A stretch of DNA of 64,000 nt from Euptelea pleiosperma (GCA_035048495.1 CM068541.1:15569929-15633928); one strand, 5' to 3'; shown: positions 9,978-25,380, counted from the stretch's first letter. Program-made: numbers and translations. The notes: a model not told the origin generated them from the sequence alone.

Positions 9978-10262
9978 GGTCCAATCGATTGTACACAGTC
10001 CAATCGATTGGGGATAAGTCTCCAATCGATTGGGCTCAATAAGATTCCTATTCCGAAGGCTCCAATTGATTACACAGAGGTCTCCAATCAATTTGACTCA
10101 AATAAGTTTCTGTCCCGAAGGTTCCAATCGATTTCACAGAGTCTCCAATCGATTGGGCTAAAATAAGTTTCTGCTTCGTAGCTTCCAATCCATTACACAG
10201 AATCCTCCAATCGATTGGGTTATGTCCAATCGATTGGGGATAAGTGTCCAATCAATTGGACT
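9978..10262. repeat. Array of CCAATCGATTGG-type palindromes in LTR A
   Basis: At least ten occurrences of CAATCGATT and one-base variants, spaced about 20-60 bases, with spacer words CACAGAGGTCTC and AAGTTTCTG. Equivalent arrays lie in LTR B (about 24183-24480) and LTR C (about 31548-31790), so this is a feature of the LTR family. Confidence 0.85.
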
Positions 10263-10303
10263 ATTCCAATAGTCAATTTCATTGACTTAGACTCGGGTCA
10301 GTC

Positions 10304-12946
10304 TGAAATTAGGGTTTTTCCGCGTCGTTGGTTACGGAAATCCTAATCTCAACAAATTTATAATTTATCCGATTTTATTCCTGCAAAATGAAGCTTTCTT
10401 TGCACAGTGGAAGTATGTCGGATGTCGATCCGCACTCGGGGTTAGTTCGTACAACCATGAACATAAAATGACGGATTTTTATCAGAATTATGGAGAGGTG
10501 AGAGTGGTGGAGAGTTAGAGATTTGAAAGCATTATTTTTATTTGGATCATTACAACCTAAGATGAATAAAAAGAAGGAAAATAAAACACTAAAACACATA
10601 TAATAATCAAATCGAGATTTGCATAAAAATAACTTTCTTTCACGTACTCATCACATTGAAGTGTAGCTTACAACTAATCAAATAAACAATATCCAAAACA
10701 ACTAAGCTAGAATGCACAATAAATAGATCAAGATGATAGAGAAGGTGAAAACGAAGGACCTCAAGAGAGAGAAAATGAACTTACCCACTCCCACACATTC
10801 ATGTCTGCTAGTTTTCAAAAGAGATCCCATGAACATGAATGCCTTGAGGGATTGAAGGGGATGTGTGAGGACTTGCTCGTGGCTAGAGAAGATGGTTGTA
10901 AAGAACCATGGTGAAAAAAGATTGCTGCCCATGGACGCCTCTTGTGAGAAGTCGCTAATGGCTAATCCTCTTGTGATACTAGAGGTTATTACGATCTGGA
11001 TTTCCCATCCACTTTTGTAAAACCGTTGACTGCTAGAGCAATAGGTCCAAGACCCCAAAGATTGGCCACGCTGTGGCTGTAGATGTTGTAGGCGTTGTAG
11101 ATTGTAAGAAGGAGCGGCTGCAGCAAAGAAGAAGCAACAGTGGATGTGTTGTAGAGGGATGAAGATGGTGGAGAGGAGTAGCGCGCCAGCAGGTAAGTAC
11201 CTACGACTATCCCTTCTTCTTCTCTTTTCTCTTTTTTGTTTTTTTTTAGTTTTTCTTTTCTTCCCCTTTGGAGGTGAAAACGATGAAGAGCAGGAAGAGG
11301 GTGACGGCGGTGGGTTGTTGAAGGAGGGCAGCGTGGTGGCAAGTTGCTGGAGGTGGGCGGACGGCTTCAGTCCAGTTGCTCAAAGGGGAGCCGCCGACGG
11401 TAATGGCAGCAAGGATGGGCCTGTGCTTGAAGAAGAACCTATGCTCTCCACAGATTGGTTGAGCAAGGCATGGGCGAGCATGCTGGTTTGCAGGTAATCG
11501 GTGAGGAGGAATGGGTAATAGCAGGCCTGTATGGTGGTGCAAGAGATGGCTCTCGACCGGAAGTTGCAGGTTCGTTTCCGGCGATCGAAACTCTAAGTTT
11601 TTTTAACGGTTTTCACCTTTCTATAAGGGGGCTGATTGGTGGCTACTGGGCTACAGCGGTGACGGGCAAAACTAGCAGCAGCAAAGGGGCGTGAAGCATC
11701 AGGAAAGGGTGCTGCAAATGGGAGCACGAATGGCCGGAGTTGCAGGCGCAACTCCGGTGAGAGCGGTGGTAAAAAAAAAAGATGAAAGAGGTGAAGAGAG
11801 GGGGAAAAGGATGGAGAAAAAAAAAGGAGGAGAAGGGGGACGGGTTTTGGGGAAGGAGAGGAAGAGATAGGAAGAGATAGGAGGGGGATTCAGGTTCAAA
11901 CGAACCCTTCTCCTCTCCTTTATAAACCTCCCACATTCTTTTAATGGAAAATGAGATTTTTTTAAAAATAATATATATTTTTTTTTAAGGAAAACCTTAC
12001 GTTTCTTTGGGGAATTTTCCCATTTAGTGGACCACCCCTTTTTTTATTTAAAAACAATTAATTTAAAGTATTTGAAAATCGTGAAGTCCACTAAATGGTC
12101 AGGCCACGGGTCGATGATGATGGGCCCGGCTACTGGCCCACTTAGATTGACGATGTCCATCGTCTCTCAAGATGATGTGACAGACAATTTGATGACGATC
12201 GGATGGATGGTGACTTGATTGGGATCCAGATTGGTAGATCGATAGATCTAGAGAGATCCAACGGTCCGATTGAAGATCCAATGGTCAGAAAGCTAAGGGA
12301 GATAAAACAGAGCCAACAGGCAAGAGTTTTGAGGTTAGGTCAGTAGATCTGAGGATCAAGTGGTGATGTATAGGGAGATGAAGAGAGATGAGAGAGAAAT
12401 ATGAGAAATGAAAGAGAAAACTCTACAGACTATAGAGATAACTGCTGGTGGAGGGTCTGGAACCTGAGTTTTCAATATGTTCTCTTCTCAGGCTTCGCCA
12501 GTAGATATTTCATGTGGCTTCGACTTCTTTGGTCCGTCTCTTGGTCATCGGCTCTCCATCTCTCTTGGTTCTTTAGACCGGCTCCGTGATCCTCTAACTT
12601 GACCCGTACTTGGCCTGTATTTTTTAGTCATAGCGTGTTGGCTCTTTAAGCTTTGATATTAGGCTTCTGTGGTTGATCGTGGTCCCGCAAGTCTCGAGAA
12701 TAGCCCGATCGAGTTTCCTGCAAGAGAAGAGCACGTAATGAGACTTGATCAAAACTTCTTCATATCTAGACTTTCAGAAATGCGTTTCATGCATACAAAT
12801 ATACTATTTCGTCCAGAAAAATGTGTTCTACGCAATGAAAAAGACTCTTACGTAGAAAAGTAGATAATTAGAGCAGTTTTACGTAGAAGAGTGTGATAAC
12901 GCTTAGAAGATAACAATGAAAAATACGCACTTTTAAGCGAATATCA
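10304..12946 (-). mobile_element. Solo LTR, family 2 (2643 bp), inserted in SIRE LTR A
   Basis: On the minus strand it begins TGATATTCGCTTAAAAGTGC at 12946 and ends CGCGGAAAAACCCTAATTTCA at 10304, so it has TG...CA ends. The same ends bound the 1575-bp copy at 48740-50314, and the 3' part matches 29450-29617. Flanks are CAGTC and TAATC, a probable worn 5-bp duplication. The interior is longer than in the other copy. No gag or pol motif is visible; the open frames of about 100-118 residues inside (10702-11058, 11144-11497, 11643-11936) are low complexity and not shared with the other copy. Long LTRs are known in gypsy Tat/Ogre-like elements, but lineage is not proved. Confidence 0.75.
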
Positions 12947-13309
12947 TAATCCAATGACTAAGTTTGACCAATATATTTTGTTCATTTCAATCAATTCTTA
13001 TGGCCACTAAGTTGCTTACCTTCCTAATCGAGCGTACGCGATCGTTAACTGACAAATCGACAATTACTCAAATGACTCCTGTCGTCAGCCGTTTGATTCT
13101 TGGTGTCTCTGTCTTTTAATCTTCATGTAGTTGGCGAAGTATGTGTACCACGACATCTCCATACTACACTTGTGCTCGTAGGAACGGTTACAATACTATT
13201 TTTATGTCCAACAAAATCTTTGTCAAATTGAATATGAAAATATTCCTTACATAGCCTAGTCATCAAATCCGGCTCATCCTTTCCTTAGCCATGATACACA
13301 ATTGGTAAA

Positions 13310-14500
13310 TTAGACAACTTGATGTAAACAATGCCTTTTTACATGGTAATTTAAAGGAGGAGGTCTACATGAGCCAACCCCTAAGCTATGAAGACCCAAG
13401 CAGACCAGATTATGTGTGCCATCTCAATAAGGCCCTCTATGGCCTCAAATAAGCCCCACATGCTTGTTTTGATCGGTTCAGTAGTTACCTATTGTAGTTG
13501 GGATTTAGATGTAGTAAGGCCAATACTTCCATGTTTATTCTTAACACACCCACCAACACGTTAGTATTGTTTATCTATATTGATGATATCATCTTAACCG
13601 GTGATGATGATGCCTTATTATCCCGTTTCATCGAGATCATAAGTGTTGAGTTCTCCATGAAGGATTTAGGGCCTCTCCACATTACTGTTTGGGCATTGAC
13701 GTAACTCGTAATACAGATGGTTTGACTCTCAATAAAAAAAAGTATACTACCGATCTTTTAGAAAGAGCCGCTATGGTTGAGTGCAAATCTACTCATACAC
13801 CAATGGCTACTAGTCAAAAAGTTTCATCTGAATACGACCCTTTTCATGATGCTACTCTCTACTGGAGCATTGTGGGGGCACTGCAATACTTGACTTTGAT
13901 GGGACCTAATCTTGCCTATGTAGTCAACACAATGTGTCAACATATGCATCATCCCACCATTCTTCGTTTTCAAACTGTAAAACGCATTCTGCGTTATGTT
14001 AAAGGCACTATTCACATGGGATTTTAGATCCATTCTTCTCGCTTTCCTACACTTACTGCCTTCTCTAGCTGATGCTGATTGTGCTAGCTACCCTGACACT
14101 CCAAGGTACACTACTAGTTTTGTTACCTTTCTTGGCAAAAATGCTATCTCTTGGGGAGCCAAGAAATAACCAACAATCTCCCGCTCTAGTTCTGAGGCTG
14201 AATACCGGTCTATTGCCACTACCATAGCTAAAGTCACATGGATCCTTTATTTTCTTTCGTGATTTGGGGATAGCCTAAGACCCCTATCCTTTACTGTGAT
14301 AACAAAGTGCCACTCATATGTGCTCCAATCTGGTGTTTCATGCACGGTTCAGCACATTGAGATTGATTACCACTTCGTTCAATGAAAAGTGGTGTCGGGT
14401 CAACTTCAAGTCACTTTTGTACCAAGTGCTGAACAGGTCGCTGATATTTTCACAAAGATCCTTCCTCGCTCTGCCTTCGAGAAGCTACCCCTCAATTTGA
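13310..14500 (+). pseudogene. Copia (Ale/Retrofit-like) reverse transcriptase and RNase H remnant
   Basis: Translation in shifting frames gives [20 protein letters not shown], then ALYGLK followed by a stop where Q is expected, then LVLFIYIDDIILTGDDD (the YIDD active-site motif, usually YVDD) and EFSMKDLGPLH. A frameshift at about 13700 leads into LGIDVTRN...DLLERAAMVECKSTHTPMAT...SIVGALQYLT and RILRYVKGT, and another break into the RNase H tail with VPSAEQVADIFTK at about 14420. Stops and frameshifts make it non-functional. The motif style fits the gag start at 8270, so both are probably ends of one old element. Confidence 0.85.
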
Positions 14501-14529
14501 ACATGTCCGTGCCTTCCATGCTCATCTTG

Positions 14530-14885
14530 ATGGGCTATGTTAAGACAATGCATGGCCCCAATGACCAAACACATCTCAACCTACCTCTCAAACATCCAGG
14601 CCCATATACATCTCAGCAGCCATATAAAGCAAGATATAATATTGTTCCTTCTAATACAGTATCCTACAAAGATCACGTTGAAGGATATCATGCACGTGGG
14701 AGGATAAAATCTCCATAACTGATTGGAGATCTCTTGATTAATTATTCCCTTGATTGGTGCAACCTTGACTGCTCTTGTAATTCTTTCTTATTCTAGACAT
14801 TCTAGACTTTTCTAATAGAGAATATACCCAATGTATTACACAAGATAGACACCGTTGTTCTTACTGTACTTACGAGGTTTTATAG
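14530..14885 (+). mobile_element. Probable 3' LTR remnant of the copia element
   Basis: Non-coding sequence after the RNase H end. Its last part (TTGTTCTTACTGTACTTACGAGG, 14855-14877) matches the sequence before the primer binding site at 8092-8111. The start TGTTAAGACAATG at about 14538 is a guess. Confidence 0.45.
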
Positions 14886-15012
14886 AAACTCAAACTTATA
14901 AATGTTCCACTAGTGTCATCGTATGTCTATGCGCGACCATATGAAATAAGTAAAAGTAAATGAGTACAAAACTCATGCATTAGAGCTTTTTATAAAACAC
15001 TAACAAGTACAC

Positions 15013-18105
<3,093 letters not shown>

Positions 18106-18158
18106 GAATTTGCAGAAGTCGAATTGGATGAAACCTTTGTGACTCTCTCCATTTCTTA

Positions 18159-18527
18159 GAGCATCTCCAACGTAGGTCTCCAATTTGGAGCTCACAAATA
18201 TTAATTTTTAATATAAAATACTTTTACAGCACTTCGGTAACCGCATCTACTCCAACCGCACACACGCTTATTTTATCTCCTAATCACTGTTCCTCTCAAA
18301 AGCAACAAGGATACAAATGAAAATAGAATTTAATATAACATTTTAAAAAGGTCAAAACTGTCATTAATCAACATCAACAATAATAGAGACCCCCATCTGG
18401 GGTCTCTAAATTTAGAGACTCAAAAAGGGGTCTCTAGAATGGAGACCCCTTTTGGAGTACAGTCGGAGGGTTGTTTTTATTCGACGGCTCTCTATTTTAC
18501 AGAAATAGAGCACGGTTGGAGATGCTC
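18159..18527. mobile_element. PIF/Harbinger-type MITE upstream of the dioxygenase gene
   Basis: 369 bp with ends GAGCATCTCCAAC and, reversed, the same 13 bases, flanked by TTA at 18156-18158 and 18528-18530. A 3-bp TWA duplication and a G(A/G)GCATCTCC terminus are known for PIF/Harbinger (Tourist-like) MITEs. The paralogue upstream of copy 1 (about 920-930) reads TTCTTATAATG, the empty site with a single TTA. The insertion is therefore younger than the gene duplication. It begins 54 bp upstream of the ATG. Confidence 0.93.
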
Positions 18528-18575
18528 TTATAATGGTTGTTATAAGGTCACCGGTGGTTTGGCTCAAACAAGCGC

Positions 18576-18839
18576 TGTGGGGCCCACATGGGAGAGCTCC
18601 TTGGGCTGATTTTTGGTGAGGAAGATCTTCTCATCGCTGAGATCATTCTAAAAAAACAAATCAGACCATTCTGAAGTTTCTGAGCCCACCCAAATTTGCT
18701 CTTCAGAAAATGAAGAGCTAAGACCGAAGAGAACATTTTGGTAGAGTCAAAACTCAGACTGGCCTGAATTTTTCGGAGGATGATCTCAATAATCTTCACC
18801 CAAAATCAGCCCTGGAGGCTCACCCATGTGGGCCCCACA
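18576..18839. repeat. Foldback MITE, family F2, with well-kept ends
   Basis: The ends TGTGGGGCCCACATGGG and CCCATGTGGGCCCCACA are an inverted repeat. Inner arms GGGCTGATTTTTGGTGAGG and CACCCAAAATCAGCCC also pair. The interior is diverged from the 1322-1604 copy. Confidence 0.75.
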
Positions 18840-18900
18840 CCATTCGTTACCCGTTGGACACTATAATTATCCTTCTTGTAATGTCCACAAAACTATTTAT

Positions 18901-19308
18901 GAGTAAAACTTTGATGACATCACGCTGTCATAGGGGCCGATGACTGCACGCAATATAAGCGTGGCAAAATCTTAAAGGACTTTTATCGTATGGATGTTTT
19001 TCCAATCCCTAGCTGGACCTAAAACCAAAAACCAGCTTGATCGGTGATTTCCAACCTTTGGATCTTTGTACCTCAAATAATGGTCAATAATGCTCAAATT
19101 CCAACGGTTAAAATCAACCCAGGAAAATAATTCCAATCCAACTCCTAGAATTCCCTAATCAGGCTGATTTTTTGTTTGTAAGTCCACTTAGGGATTGGCC
19201 AAACATCCAGATGGTCCTCTAAGAGTGCCACGAGGCTCATATTGCTCGCTGTCAACGGCCTCGACGACAGCGTACTGTCATCAAAGTTAACTTTACTCAA
19301 TTATTGAT
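18901..19308. repeat. Foldback MITE, family F1, GAGTAAA ends
   Basis: The ends GAGTAAAACTTTGATGACA and, reversed, GAGTAAAGTTAACTTTGATG pair, with inner GTATGGATGTTTTTCCAATC and CCAAACATCCAGATGGTC. The termini resemble the GAGTAAACC ends of the 33870-34275 element. No convincing 9-bp duplication. Confidence 0.7.
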
Positions 19309-19539
19309 TAGATTACATTCTCTCTCAACTTTTCAACATTAGTAGATAACAGTCAGTGATTAGGTAGCACTAATAGTATTTTATTAAATTAAATACGAGT
19401 AGCTCCCTACATGTAGGATAAAGGTCTAGAAGATCAACCTTAATTTCTTTATCGTTTCATTCCGACCAACGACGTGGAGGATTGGTAGTAATTTAATACA
19501 ATAATTACAGTACTACCGCAGAGGCTACCACCTCATTTG
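19309..19539. other. No recognisable feature
   Basis: No gene or repeat recognised. Confidence 0.4.
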
Positions 19540-19910
19540 GTAGAAAAGGCGCCGTTATAACGGTATAACGGATTGGGGGCGTTACTGTTTTTTATAACGG
19601 ATTATAATGCACATGGACAAAAACGAAAAAGAAGATGAAAAAATCAGGAAAAAAAAAAAGGTAGATAACAGAAAATAATGGAAAAAATAACGCCAAAATT
19701 CAAAATTCAAGTCAAAATTTGAATTTCAAATTTTCGATAAAATTAACAACAGGAGTTTTTTTAAACAAAAATTATGGTCGTTATTTTTGTTATAACGAAA
19801 AATAATGGCCATTGTAACGAAAATAACAGCCATTATTTTCTGAGCGTTTTAACAGAATATAACAGCCGTTGTCATTATTTTCATTATAACGGTCATTTTT
19901 TTAACCATGG
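19540..19910. repeat. Foldback repeat of TAACGG type, family F4
   Basis: GCCGTTATAACGGTATAACGG at the left and AACAGCCGTTGTCATTATTTTC...TTATAACGGTCA at the right are inverted. The interior has repeated AATTCAAATTTT words. Confidence 0.6.
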
Positions 19911-20639
19911 TTAGGAGAACAACTCGAGCGGATTAAATTGGTTTGATGGCAACCCAAGCCTCAGAAAACTCAATCCAAGCCCGACTAGACAAGATTTGCT
20001 CGATTGTCTCTCTGCGTCGACTCAACGAGTCATTATTGATCAAGTTCTCTACTAAATATAAGATCGAGTCGAGTCGACTCAACGAGTTTCAAAACCTTGC
20101 TTCTTAAACGCACTGACAATCAATATGTATCTTTCTTTGCCATGCTTTTATTCAAGTTTAGGTCTAATATCCCTACTATATATAAAGGAAGTGTAATAAC
20201 TTGGGGTTTCTTTTGTACTACAAACTATCAGAATGTGCCAAAGATGTCCCTCTCCAAGAGAATCAATTGAACTGGAAAAACTCAAGGAAAGTATTTCACG
20301 CATTGTCTTGCCCTATACCCCAAAGAAGGAAGATATGCAAGAAAGGGATGTTAAATATATAAATATATTGTCATATTATCCAAGATTGGAACTACTGTAC
20401 CTAGAACTGGAATCGATCGGAGCCAAATAATTGATCCAGTTCCGAATTCATCATTCAGAGGTTACTTGTATTAAACATCATATTCAAATTACTTGTCTGA
20501 GTAGGTATAATCTAATTACATGGTAAGGCAGTCCTAATTAATGTTGTTTGATTAACAAGTGATTATCTCAATCAATTTGGATTTAATATATCTCCGATTT
20601 TCTTATCTCTAGGTCATTTGATATAATCTATATAATAAA
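19911..20639. other. No recognisable gene
   Basis: An open frame of 65 residues at 20233-20430 is lysine and glutamate rich with no family motif. CGAGTCGAGTCGACTCAACGAG repeats occur at about 20020-20090. I call nothing. Confidence 0.4.
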
Positions 20640-21170
20640 ATAGGATGATTATCTCCCCCTCTTATCCGGCTTCTTAAAGGATGGCCGAGATCTTATCACA
20701 CCAAATGAACGGTGCATCTCAGCCATTCACACCCAATTTTGACAAACGCTTTGTTGATGAGTGCCGTGGGCAGAGGTCACCTACTATTTACCTACATATA
20801 AGGAATGAAATGGGTTGGATTTACATATAGCCCAAGGGTCAGGCTCAGGAGCCCCACTTTTTATGCCTCGAGAGGGATGTTACCGTTAAACGGATTGAAA
20901 CGGGTAGGGGCAAAAATGAAAAAAATAGATTTTAATGATTTAAACAGAAAAAAGTAGTCTGAAATTCAAATTTTAAAATTTGAAATTTGAAAATTTAAAA
21001 AAAAAAAATAGAATTTAACGGAAATTTAATGGTTTTATTATAGCCCTCTTATCTTATATGGCTTCAATAATGAGTGGCTGAGATCCACTATGCTTTATAT
21101 TGATGGCTGAGATTAACTCCCACTCGATTTTGACAAACAGTTTGTAGGAAAGTGCCGCGGGCACGGGCCA
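20640..21170 (+). repeat. Two Helitron-like repeat units with an F4 piece between
   Basis: Unit 1 (about 20640-20800) and unit 2 (about 21050-21160) each carry CTCTTATC...GGCTGAGATC...TTTTGACAAAC and end in the AGTGCCG(T/C)GGGCA motif. Between them (20875-21040) is a TAACGG-type piece. Confidence 0.5.
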
Positions 21171-21289
21171 TGCACCCACGCATATATCAAGACAACTCAA
21201 TTGTGTTCTCTTCTCTTATCCATCCATCTAATGTGGACGGTTAGATAAAGAGTGGTTGAGATCAAATCCATCGATTTGATGTGGACGAT

Positions 21290-21705
21290 TAGATTTCAGC
21301 CACTCAATCGGCCTCATTTGACCTCAATTTATTCAAAATTTAAATTTCAACACCGTTATTTTTTGTTATTTCTGTTATTTTCCCTTTTCTCCCTCTATGC
21401 ATTACAATCCGTTATAGCAGCCGTTATAATAGAAAAAACAGTAATGCCCCAGTCCGTTATACCGTTTGAGTGTCGAAGGCACCTAATTTTTGCAAACGCT
21501 TTTGTCGGAGAGTACCGTGGGCATGGGCCATTTACTATTCTATATAACAAAACACATTGGTTGTCTCCCTACTTATACCTCCTCTTATAAGCATCGAAGG
21601 GCCAAGTTCTAATCCTCCCCCAAATGGACGGTGGATCTCCGCCATTCACCTGATTTTGGTAAATTCTTTGTCGAGGAGTGCTGATGGCACGGGGCACCCA
21701 CTAGT
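21290..21705 (+). mobile_element. Helitron-like element, 3' end at CTAG
   Basis: Inverted near-copy of 5792-6150. It ends GAGTGCTGATGGCACGGGGC then ACCCACTAG followed by T. The two copies share interior order (TAACGG block, GCCGTGGGCATGGGCC, ACTTATACCTCCTCTTATA, terminal hairpin). No Rep/helicase frame, so non-autonomous if a Helitron. The 5' TC terminus is not located. Confidence 0.5.
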
Positions 21706-21739
21706 CTATAAATAAATGTGGAAATAAATCAACTATAAC

Positions 21740-22140
21740 ACATGTAAAATTTTTACGTAGAAACTTTTATCAAGTAAAAATCATGGGACCATGTCCAGTT
21801 GCTAAAGTATCACAAAAAGTTAAGAAGTACAAAATTTTACCCATGCAACATTGTTACCACAACATACAATCCAAGTCTATCCCTCGAGCCAACTATTGAT
21901 CCATCCACGCCCTCTGACTTTCACGAATGAGTCCACGAAAGACCTTCTACTACGATCCCCTCAATAGTGTTCAATTGGATAAATCCTGAACCTACCCTTC
22001 GATTGATCCAGCCCCAGAGAGTGATGGATTCGGTACACCTCGATTCCACAAAACACACCTCAAATCAAATTTGAGAACTCAAATGTGCATGTGGTTTACT
22101 CTAACATCTAGATGTTGTGTGAACCCCGAAATTGGTACCA
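21740..22140 (-). repeat. Possible diverged SIRE-like LTR piece
   Basis: Words such as TTTTTACGTAGAAACTTTTATCA, ATGGGACCATGTCCA, AAAGTATCAC and GATGGATTCGGTACACC follow the order seen in LTR C (30860-31200) but with low identity. No ends found. Confidence 0.35.
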
Positions 22141-23838
22141 TTTGTTGTGTGCACCTTGGTCTGTCGAAAGATTAGTCTGTTTTTGACTGTTAGTGGAGTT
22201 TTAAGTTGGTTTTAGCCATGAGGCTGTCATGTTCATTCAAAGGGAATTGATCTATGATGATGGGTACGTATATGTTTTTACACGAGGATGTGCTGTATGG
22301 TTTCATGATTACATTGTTTATTATGATTGGTATTTTTACTTCTTTGGACGATGTTTCTGCGTTATTTTCTATTAGAGACTGATACATCCCATTGGGATTT
22401 GATTTTTATAAGTAATGAGGAGGAGTGCTCCTTGACTGACCGGATCGGTCACCCCTCAACCAACTAAGACATTTCTGAGTAGTTCCCCTCACACTGAGCT
22501 AACCCTATCATTTAACCCGCTCCTACGACCTTTGCTTAGCTCCAGCCCAACACTCTTGCCATTTCCAGCTCCAACACAATCCTCACTTGGAGGACATGTG
22601 CATTCTGCACACATAATCACGGAAGGCTATGACAGCGATAAAGACTGGATGTTCTCCCTAAGAGATTCTGGGATATTCTAATCAACAATCCAAGAAAACG
22701 AGGTCCCAAAACAACATTACAAGCATCATTAATGTGTCATTGTGGGATTAGATTTGGGTGTAAATCATACAACCCTATGGATGTAATCAATGCACCCACA
22801 TTGTTATGTCTACATGTAATTGTGTAACCATTCAACCATGTAACCATTAATGCCATGTAGTGTTACAGCTCCATTATTATGTAATTGTGAGGCTATTAAT
22901 GAATTAATACAGCTTAACGGCATTCCTTTTAATATTTTTCTCTTACTTGGTTCGTTTTATGTATTATTGCACTAATCACTCTTTATGTAGGTTTAATCTA
23001 TTACAATCACTTATGTTAGTATAAAATGGCCAAGGAATGAACTTTCGGGTTCTGAGCCATTTTCCTGTCTTGGATGAACCTCCTAGGAAGACCCACCCAA
23101 GGCAAGCTCATTCTTCATGTCATGTTAACTCCTCCTAATGCATTACAACAACTAGTTAAGGTATTGATAAGAACATGCTGGTTTGGGTTAGAGGGTATAG
23201 AAAAGAAAGTGAAAATGATCACATTCTAGTGCTACCTTATCAAGCAATTTGGGTTTTACTTGATTTCTTGTATTTGAGTTTATCAGCAAAAGCCAAAAAA
23301 TGACTTAGTGTCCACTCTCTTAAGAATTCGACAAAGTAAGGACCCTTGTGAAGAAATAGGAGACTTACCATTTTCCCCTCCCTAAGGCTCTATATTTATA
23401 GAGTTTCCAAAGGGTAGGGGTTACATGTATAAGAATTTACAAAATACCAATTCTTTGTCGAAGTAAGCCTGTCACGGAGGATTTTGCTGACCTTATCATC
23501 CGACGCGGGCCCAATCAATGAAACTAGCCTCGGATTATTGAGTAGCAAGTACTATTGGAGATAAAGACCTTAAGAAGAGGATGTGAGGTGCTCGTATTTT
23601 GAGAAAGCCCTTGACTGGTCGATCGGCCTAGCAGACCGGACGACCGATGATCATTTCCCACTGGTTGATTCATCTCGGAGATCGATTTACCGCTCTTCTA
23701 GAAAATTCCCGTCGGGATTCTGGTATATGGGGGTTCTAACTAATAAGCCAAGGGGACTCTAAAGAAGTCTAAGTGGGACTCCATAAGTTTGCATAAGTCC
23801 ACGATCTCAACTCCCCACTGCACAACAAGAATCGTCCT
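22141..23838. other. No recognisable gene
   Basis: No coding motif or repeat match within the window was found over this 1.7-kb stretch. A 65-residue minus-strand frame at 22190-22387 has no family features. Confidence 0.45.
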
Positions 23839-25379
23839 TGTAAGGAATATTTTCATATTCTATGTTTGGCAAAGATTTCGTGTGACATAAAAACATTCAT
23901 GTAACTGTTCCTACGAGCACTAGTGTAGTGTGAAGATGTCGTGGTATGCATACTTCATCAACTAAGTGAAGACTAGAAGACAGAGACAGCAAGAATTAGA
24001 CGGTTGATGATAGGAGTCATCTAAGTAACTGCCCATTTGTCGGTTATAGGTCGTGTACGCTCGCTTAGGAAGGTAAGCGACTTAGTGGCTATAGAAATAG
24101 GTTTAAAATGAATAAAATATAATGGTCAAACCTTGTCATTGGACAGACCCGAGTCTTAGTCAAAGTTATTGACTTATGGGAGAGTCCGATCGATTGGACA
24201 AGTTCTAATCGATTGGAGGTCTCTGTAAAATTGATTGGAGCCTACAAGACAGAACATGATCAAAGCCCAATCGATTGGAGACATCTGTAAAATTGATTGG
24301 AGTCTATGAGACAGAACATGATCATAGCCCAATCAATTAGAGACCTCTGTAAAATCGATTGGAGTCTACGGGATAAAAACTTATTTAAGTTCGATCAATT
24401 GGACTATGAACAATCGATTAGATTTACGAAGGAAAAATACATCCGTACAAGGCCAATCAATTGGACTTCACACGGATTGAGTCTTTCTTAGATCCGATAT
24501 TCTAGTTCCCACTATCCCACATTCTACAAGGCTCATGGTTACGAATTCTATAAATATAACCCGTATATACCTTCTCAAAATACACTTCTACACTTCAATA
24601 GAGAGAAGAAATGTTTATTTATTCGAGTGTCCATTTGAAGAGCAAGAAGCCTAGTTATCTCATAAACATCTTGTGAGCTTGTTCCTCTTCTTGATCAAAG
24701 CCAAGTGCTTGATCCATTACTTAGCTTAGGTCTTCCACTTAGATATTTGACCTAGTAGACTGAGTGTACCAGTGTGACTCAACACCATTGAGCAACCTAG
24801 GGTTCAGAGTATACTGAATCCTTCACCTTCGGCAAAGGCTGGGGTGTTGAGAATTGAGATCAGAGTGGCCGATCGATGGTAGATTTGGGGTGTACCAAAC
24901 TGAACAAGTGGACAAGGCTTCTTGGCTGTGAGGGCGCGCGTGGACTCGTAGCGTTGATTCAGAGGACGTGGATGCATCGGCAGTAGGCCTTGGCTAAGGT
25001 TGGAAGTTGTATTTGCAATGGTGCTACGTAGGTAACCTTTGTTTCATTTAACTTTCCAGTTAGTGATACTTTTCGTCTGGATGTGGTCCCGTAGTTTTCC
25101 TTGGCTAAAGTTTCACGTAAAAATCTCTTGTCTTGTGTGATTGTTTGTTTGTATTCTGCTATTCATATTGATTAGAACAAACGACGAAAAGAAAATATAC
25201 CACAGAGGTATATTCGATTTAAATCGGTTGTGACAATCATTTATCAAACAACTAAGGCATGCGATTTTCTCCAATACCATAGACCAGGAAAACTATTTAC
25301 GTATATTTAATTTTAAATACCTAATCAACTCCCCTTCTATGTATTTTCGATTAAAGAGAACAGACCGGTGGTTATTTCA
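23839..25379 (+). mobile_element. SIRE-type copia 5' LTR, copy B (1541 bp)
   Basis: Starts TGTAAGGAATATTTTC and ends ACAGACCGGTGGTTATTTCA, directly before the primer binding site, so TG...CA ends are present. It matches LTRs A and C along most of its length and includes the ATCGAT palindrome array at about 24183-24480. Probable promoter and polyadenylation signals lie within but I cannot place them. Confidence 0.8.
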
Positions 25380-25380
25380 A

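Larger units (their letters stand above)
9465..13251 (-). mobile_element. SIRE-type copia LTR, copy A, split by a later LTR insertion
   Basis: On the minus strand the LTR starts TGTAAGGAATATTTTC at 13251, runs to 12947, is interrupted, and resumes at 10303 down to about 9465. It matches the 5' LTR at 23839-25379 and the copy at 30616-32095. The outer part after 9465, about 400 bp in the other copies, is missing. The uninterrupted copies read straight across the break (GACTCGGGTC then CCATTGACTAAG), which fixes the insertion point. The LTR carries an array of short ATCGAT palindromes. No internal copia sequence is attached, so this is a fragment of a solo or truncated LTR. Confidence 0.8.

Noticed and set aside
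11520..11600. tRNA-like B box GGTTCGTTTCC with GGTGGTGCAAGAG upstream
   Set aside because: Box spacing is poor, no acceptor stem pairs, and it lies in a solo LTR. A SINE or chance match cannot be separated.
11144..11936. Open frames of 97-117 residues, one with a hydrophobic stretch followed by GGENDEEQEEG
   Set aside because: They lie inside a solo LTR, are low complexity, and have no counterpart in the other copy of the LTR.
21252..21590. Open frame of 112 residues with a similar frame at 5884-6153 (minus)
   Set aside because: The similarity is explained by the Helitron-like DNA repeat; the frames carry no domain and are disrupted in other copies.
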